Assembly (NCBI GenBank): GCA_006937955.1
Contig: SSNP01000145.1
Location: forward strand, 1,108,600 to 1,172,599
Length of the DNA stretch: 64,000 nt
From: Pachypanchax playfairii
Taxonomy: Eukaryota; Chordata; Actinopteri; Cyprinodontiformes; Aplocheilidae
Reading direction: 5' to 3'
Part shown: positions 60,101 to 64,000 of the stretch, piece after piece
Numbering within the stretch: position 1 is the stretch's first letter
How the letters are laid out: every line of letters begins with the position of its first letter
Notes under the pieces: generated by a model
Databases searched by the model: none
The model's input: the letters and a program-made list of their open reading frames with translations, nothing else
Told to the model about the DNA's origin: nothing
Made by a program: the position numbers and the translations under genes

Positions 60101-63100
60101 ATTTGTATTTTTATTAAAGTGAATGTACATCAATAAACATTTTTATTAAAGACTCCAAGTTTTTTTTGAGTGTTTAACACTTCCCAGTTTTATTGTAAAT
60201 GATTTGCTGCTAACTAACTAGAAGTATATAAATATATATTTGCATGTATTTAATTGGAGCTGAGAATCAGCAGGTCGGAGCTGAAGCTGCTGTCAGCGTG
60301 TCTCCAGTACGAGTCATCAGTAAATCTACTTCACTGATTTACAGTCCAGCGCAGAATTACATCATCTCTCACTATAATAAAAAAAATTATAAATAAAAAT
60401 ATTGTCTTTGACCCTTTGGTTCAGTTCAGTGCATCTACTACTAAAAACAATTCAATTTCATGAACTTACCATCAACTCACGTTAAATTAAAACTAATTTC
60501 TCGAATGCAAAGAAGAAAGTTACTTATTGTTTTTTCCTGGATTGGATGTTAAAGAGATATTTGCTTATTTTAATTAGAAACAAAGATATTGATTCAGTGT
60601 GATTTTTACCCAGATCATCAGTGTGAAGGCCTGAGTGTGCACAAGGGACGAAGAACAATCCAACTCGCTGCACAATCCCTTCATCGTCCTCTGAATGAGT
60701 CCGTCCAGGCTGTTGCCTGAAACAAGAAGATCACTGTCATCATTAATGTAAGGAGTATGAAACCTGACGTCTGGCAGGAGGTAAACGCTCTGACGCACCC
60801 GGAGGAGTCTTGTTGATCAGGCCTGCGAAGCACTTGGCAGCAGACGTGTACGACAGCGGGTGGCTGCAGCTGCGGCTCATCTCCTCCAGCTGGGACAGCA
60901 GCCTGTCGACCTGCGGCACCTCCACCTGAACGACACGCAGCACCTTAACATTCAAACGCCTCAAACCAGAAATCAGATTTAATAGTTTGGGTTGAGACTC
61001 ACACTGCGAGGTAATGAACACACACAGCTCATGAGCAGACAAACCAACTGAGACCGACTCCATGAATCTCCCTGCTGCTTCTGGGAAACATAAATAAACA
61101 CCAACACAACGAAGTTACACCGAAAATAATAAACAGTTTATTCTAAATGTTTCATGACGTGTAGAAACGCACCGTGAGCAACTGAACGTGTGAAGGAAAG
61201 GAGTTATCAGGCAGAAAGGCGACGTCGCCATCCAGGAAGAGAGACACGGTCCTCGACGCCGTCTGTGCCGCCAACCTGGTGAAACGGAACAAACCCAACA
61301 GGAAACGCTCGTCAAGCTTCACCAAAACTAACCGATGGAAAACAGACAGTCGGATATTTTGATGTGAAATCTGATGGTTAAACATTTTAAACGCAGCAGG
61401 TTCGTTTCAGACTGATGTGTCGTGTTTCCAACTGACGTGGGCTGCAGCCGGGAACAGGAAGTGCTGATGACAGGAACCAGAGCAGACAGGACCGCCTCCT
61501 CCGTCAGAGGACTACGATGACCTGAAGACTCCTCACCTGCAACAAACACAACATGTTCAGCATTTGATCGCTGGTTGATCTTGATTTTAAAGTTTCTCTG
61601 CTCACTCTGCAGCGCCGCCTGGAGCGTCAGAGACAGCAGGCGTGGGATGATGACATCATGGAAACATTGACCCGTCTCTTTGGTGTCCTGAACCTGCTCG
61701 GCTATCCTCTGAAGACTGCGGCACGCCAGCACCACCTCGTCCACGGAGAAGCGGCCGCCACCTGGAATCAACAAAAGAGAATTTAGACAAAGTGAAAATA
61801 AATACAGCTCCACCTAAAGACAGCAAGACACTGATGACCTGCGTGGGCTGAACTGAGGACCTCCAGGAGGACAGGTGTACTCTCCACGACGACACTCGGC
61901 TGGATGGACACAGCAGCCAGGGCAGACAAACAACGCTGACGCACTGCATGATGGGAATGTATCCCAGAAGTCTCTCTGTGGTCTTGAACAAAGAAAAAAA
62001 CAGTGTGGCTGAACTGAATTGACGTCCCATAGATCAGATCCGTGCAGCACTGACACAAACTCACCAGAAAACATCTCCTCCTTCAGCTTCGGGATCAGTT
62101 TAATGATGAAGGCAGCAGGATGCAGCTGTGCTAAAGCGCTGCCACACCCCATCACAGCAGAACTGGAAACAAAAACATCACAAAGCCTTCAGAAAAAACG
62201 ATTTATTGAACCAAAGCTGCAGGAAAAACATAAAACAGGAGCGAACCTGACTCTCTCATCCTCCTCCGACAGCAGCAGTCTGGTCAGGTGATCTACAGCA
62301 AGCTCGATGTCCGAGTCTGACAGCAGAGCTGAGCAACAACGAGAAGGCGTTTGAACACCACGTAGAAAGTTATTTAAAAAATAAGGAGTTTTTTGTTTGT
62401 GTTACCAGGTTGTTGTGCTAGTGATGTGAGAACGGAGGCGGCAGTGATCTGCAGACTGGAGTTCCTCTCAGAGAGAGCTGCAAACACCACGCAGCACAAA
62501 TCTGCTCTGTACACTGAAAACACGCTCTCATCTAAAAAAAAAACAAACACAACAGACAGATGTGTTCACATCTGGGCTCATCTAACATACAGCAAATATT
62601 AAACAAATGAAAAACGAGTGAGGGAACAATATTCCAAGATCTTCATCGATATTAATCAGTGTGAAGGTGAAAGGAAGAAGAAATCCGAGCATCAGTGAAC
62701 GCATCACTCACCGTTATCTGAAGACGGGCTTGTTTTTACCGACTGGACAAAACGTTGCACCACTTCCAACAACGTGCGTCTATGAGCGCACTGTTGAAAG
62801 AAACCAGTTGTTAAAACGACGAGCAGAAAAGTAAAACGACTGAAAAGCGTTTGAGGTGTTTTTTTTGTCCCACCTGTGTTCTGCTGTTATACTGCTCGAT
62901 GAGCGAGGGCATGACGGCGGCTGTTATGATGTGACTCGCCCTGTTGGAGGCGCTGCAGGAGGCCTGAAGCAGCTTGGCACTGGGCCACACCAGCTTCAGG
63001 TCGGGCTCACACAGATGATGCTTACAGTCTGTAACAACATCACAGAGAAGGTTTGTAGCTGGATTTATTCACTCTTTAAAGCTTAAAGCATTTTGTTTCA

Positions 63101-64000
63101 TGCCCCTTTTCTAAAAGCTCCGCCTCTTTAACCGGATTGGACAGCAGGTTTTAGAAGAAAGTGCTAATTCTGTTAAAATTTTAAGAGACAGACAGAACCA
63201 AGCTGCAGGGTTTTAACCACTTTCAGATTCTCATGTTGTGTAAGTTTCATTCATATTGTAGATCCTCTCTCACTGACTCACACACAACAACAACAGCTGT
63301 ACTGTAAAAGTGTGTGTGTGTTTGTCGGGTTTCTGTGAAACACCTCTCAGAATGAGATCCAGGAAGGTGCTGAGGGTGTCTTCAGAGTCTGAGTTGAGAA
63401 CTGAGCGAGACAGACAGGAAGTGAGTGCGGTGAGAGCAGTGAGGGCTGCTGACTCAATCTTCTCACTGGAGGTCTGGAACACCTGCAGTGAGGAAATGAG
63501 AGTGACAAACAGTACAGTACAGATATTCAAACAGCAGTGAAGAGGAGTAAGACTAAGCACTTTTTAAAGCTGAGACATCAGATTTTAAACAAACCTCTCT
63601 GCGGAGTGACGTCCACAGTCCCTCAAGGAATTCTGCCAAATCTTTATGTTCATATTTCGACACACAAACGGCCTGAAACACATAAAAATGATCCGTCTAA
63701 GAGACGATCTCATGGCAGAGTCCCTCCAGCTGCTGTTTTGGACTGAGGACAGGAAGGGTTTTTGTGTGAGATGAACTTCTCACCAGAGTATGCAGCGAGT
63801 CCAACTTCGCACTCTGAACATCTGAATCCAGCTTCTCAATGATGAGCGGTAACAGAAACTGTCCAATAAAAACAAAAACACATCAAAGACCCTGAAAGAT
63901 GCTCCAAATTTCACACTAATCATGATCTGTCCTACCTCTGCGAATCTGGGAGTCCCGGTGAGGACGGCCCTCAGAGCATTAATTAACTCCTCTTTGGTGA
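57152..64000 (-). CDS. mms19: MMS19 homologue, cytosolic iron-sulfur assembly component (C-terminal ~800 residues; 5' end outside window)
   Basis: HEAT-repeat scaffold of the CIA targeting complex (with CIAO1 and CIAO2B), which delivers Fe-S clusters to DNA repair and replication enzymes such as XPD. Twenty-three exons read in phase on the minus strand, at about 64000-63936, 63858-63784, 63672-63595, 63483-63342, 63029-62872, 62793-62713, 62533-62405, 62329-62249, 62163-62065, 61985-61837, 61761-61608, 61539-61437, 61276-61172, 61078-61004, 60925-60799, 60719-60609, 59728-59672, 59598-59412, 58541-58458, 58382-58219, 57719-57660, 57364-57264, 57182-57152 (some +-2). Hallmarks: DGDVAFLPDNSFPS, QQGDSWSRSQLVCLLMSCVC, DVRIMYRQRFF, KKPNYLKALSNIVNKLPKQV, IRIASIRCINALSHFPTHE, LAQPLDDKKRLVRREAV, and the end FLLGSPGGR (human FLLGSPGS). 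The whole visible protein is helical HEAT-type; no defect seen. Confidence 0.92.

Noticed and set aside
1..64000. A bacterial-style defence or biosynthetic system, CRISPR array or phage region
   Set aside because: Spliced vertebrate genes and vertebrate transposons account for the coding content; no clustered compact ORFs, Shine-Dalgarno sites or regularly spaced repeats were seen.

Overview
This window is vertebrate nuclear DNA, most likely from a teleost fish. The genes are split by long AT-rich introns with GT..AG borders. The interspersed repeats are of kinds common in fish: Tc1/mariner, hAT, PIF/Harbinger and a non-LTR retrotransposon tail. All gene identities come from reading exon translations by eye against remembered family sequences; no search was run. 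I saw no rRNA, tRNA or CRISPR array.

Five protein-coding genes alternate in strand: mrtfa-like (-), get4 (+), vps35l (-), zdhhc16 (+) and mms19 (-). Positions 94-28932 (-) hold the N-terminal 418 codons of a myocardin-related transcription factor: three actin-binding RPEL motifs, the basic SRF-contact region, the Gln-rich stretch and the start of the SAP domain. Its 3' part lies before base 1. It has a spliced leader exon at 30923-30983 and a second, in-frame first coding exon at 15664-15793. Positions 32507-36040 (+) hold a complete nine-exon get4 (323 aa). Positions 38793-48833 (-) hold a complete 30-exon vps35l (about 968 aa). Positions 51778-54728 (+) hold a complete zdhhc16 (356 aa, DHHC palmitoyltransferase). 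Positions 57152-64000 (-) hold the C-terminal part (about 800 residues) of mms19, whose 5' end is beyond the window. The genes are head-to-head or tail-to-tail with short intergenic gaps. The zdhhc16/mms19 tail-to-tail pair is also adjacent in human, from memory.

The genes serve unrelated house-keeping roles: actin-SRF signalling, tail-anchored protein targeting, Retriever endosomal recycling, S-palmitoylation and cytosolic Fe-S delivery. No operon-like logic joins them.

The accessory content is mostly mobile DNA inside introns and intergenic gaps. It includes two nearly identical full-length Tc1-like transposons (42332-43932 and 45913-47514), each with an intact 340-aa DD34E transposase, in vps35l introns. 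A 952-bp hAT element (14591-15542) has a perfect 8-bp target duplication and still encodes a BED zinc finger. A 674-bp Harbinger-type element (37663-38336) carries a relic of the transposase N-terminus. Two copies of an unnamed repeat lie in opposite orientation around the mrtfa RPEL exons. A CATC-type minisatellite of about 670 bp fills most of zdhhc16 intron 8. I found no evidence for a wholly new biological system. The points most worth a check are the Tc1 pair, the hAT/BED element, the inverted repeat pair around the RPEL exons, and a small beta-thymosin-like ORF in an mrtfa intron.
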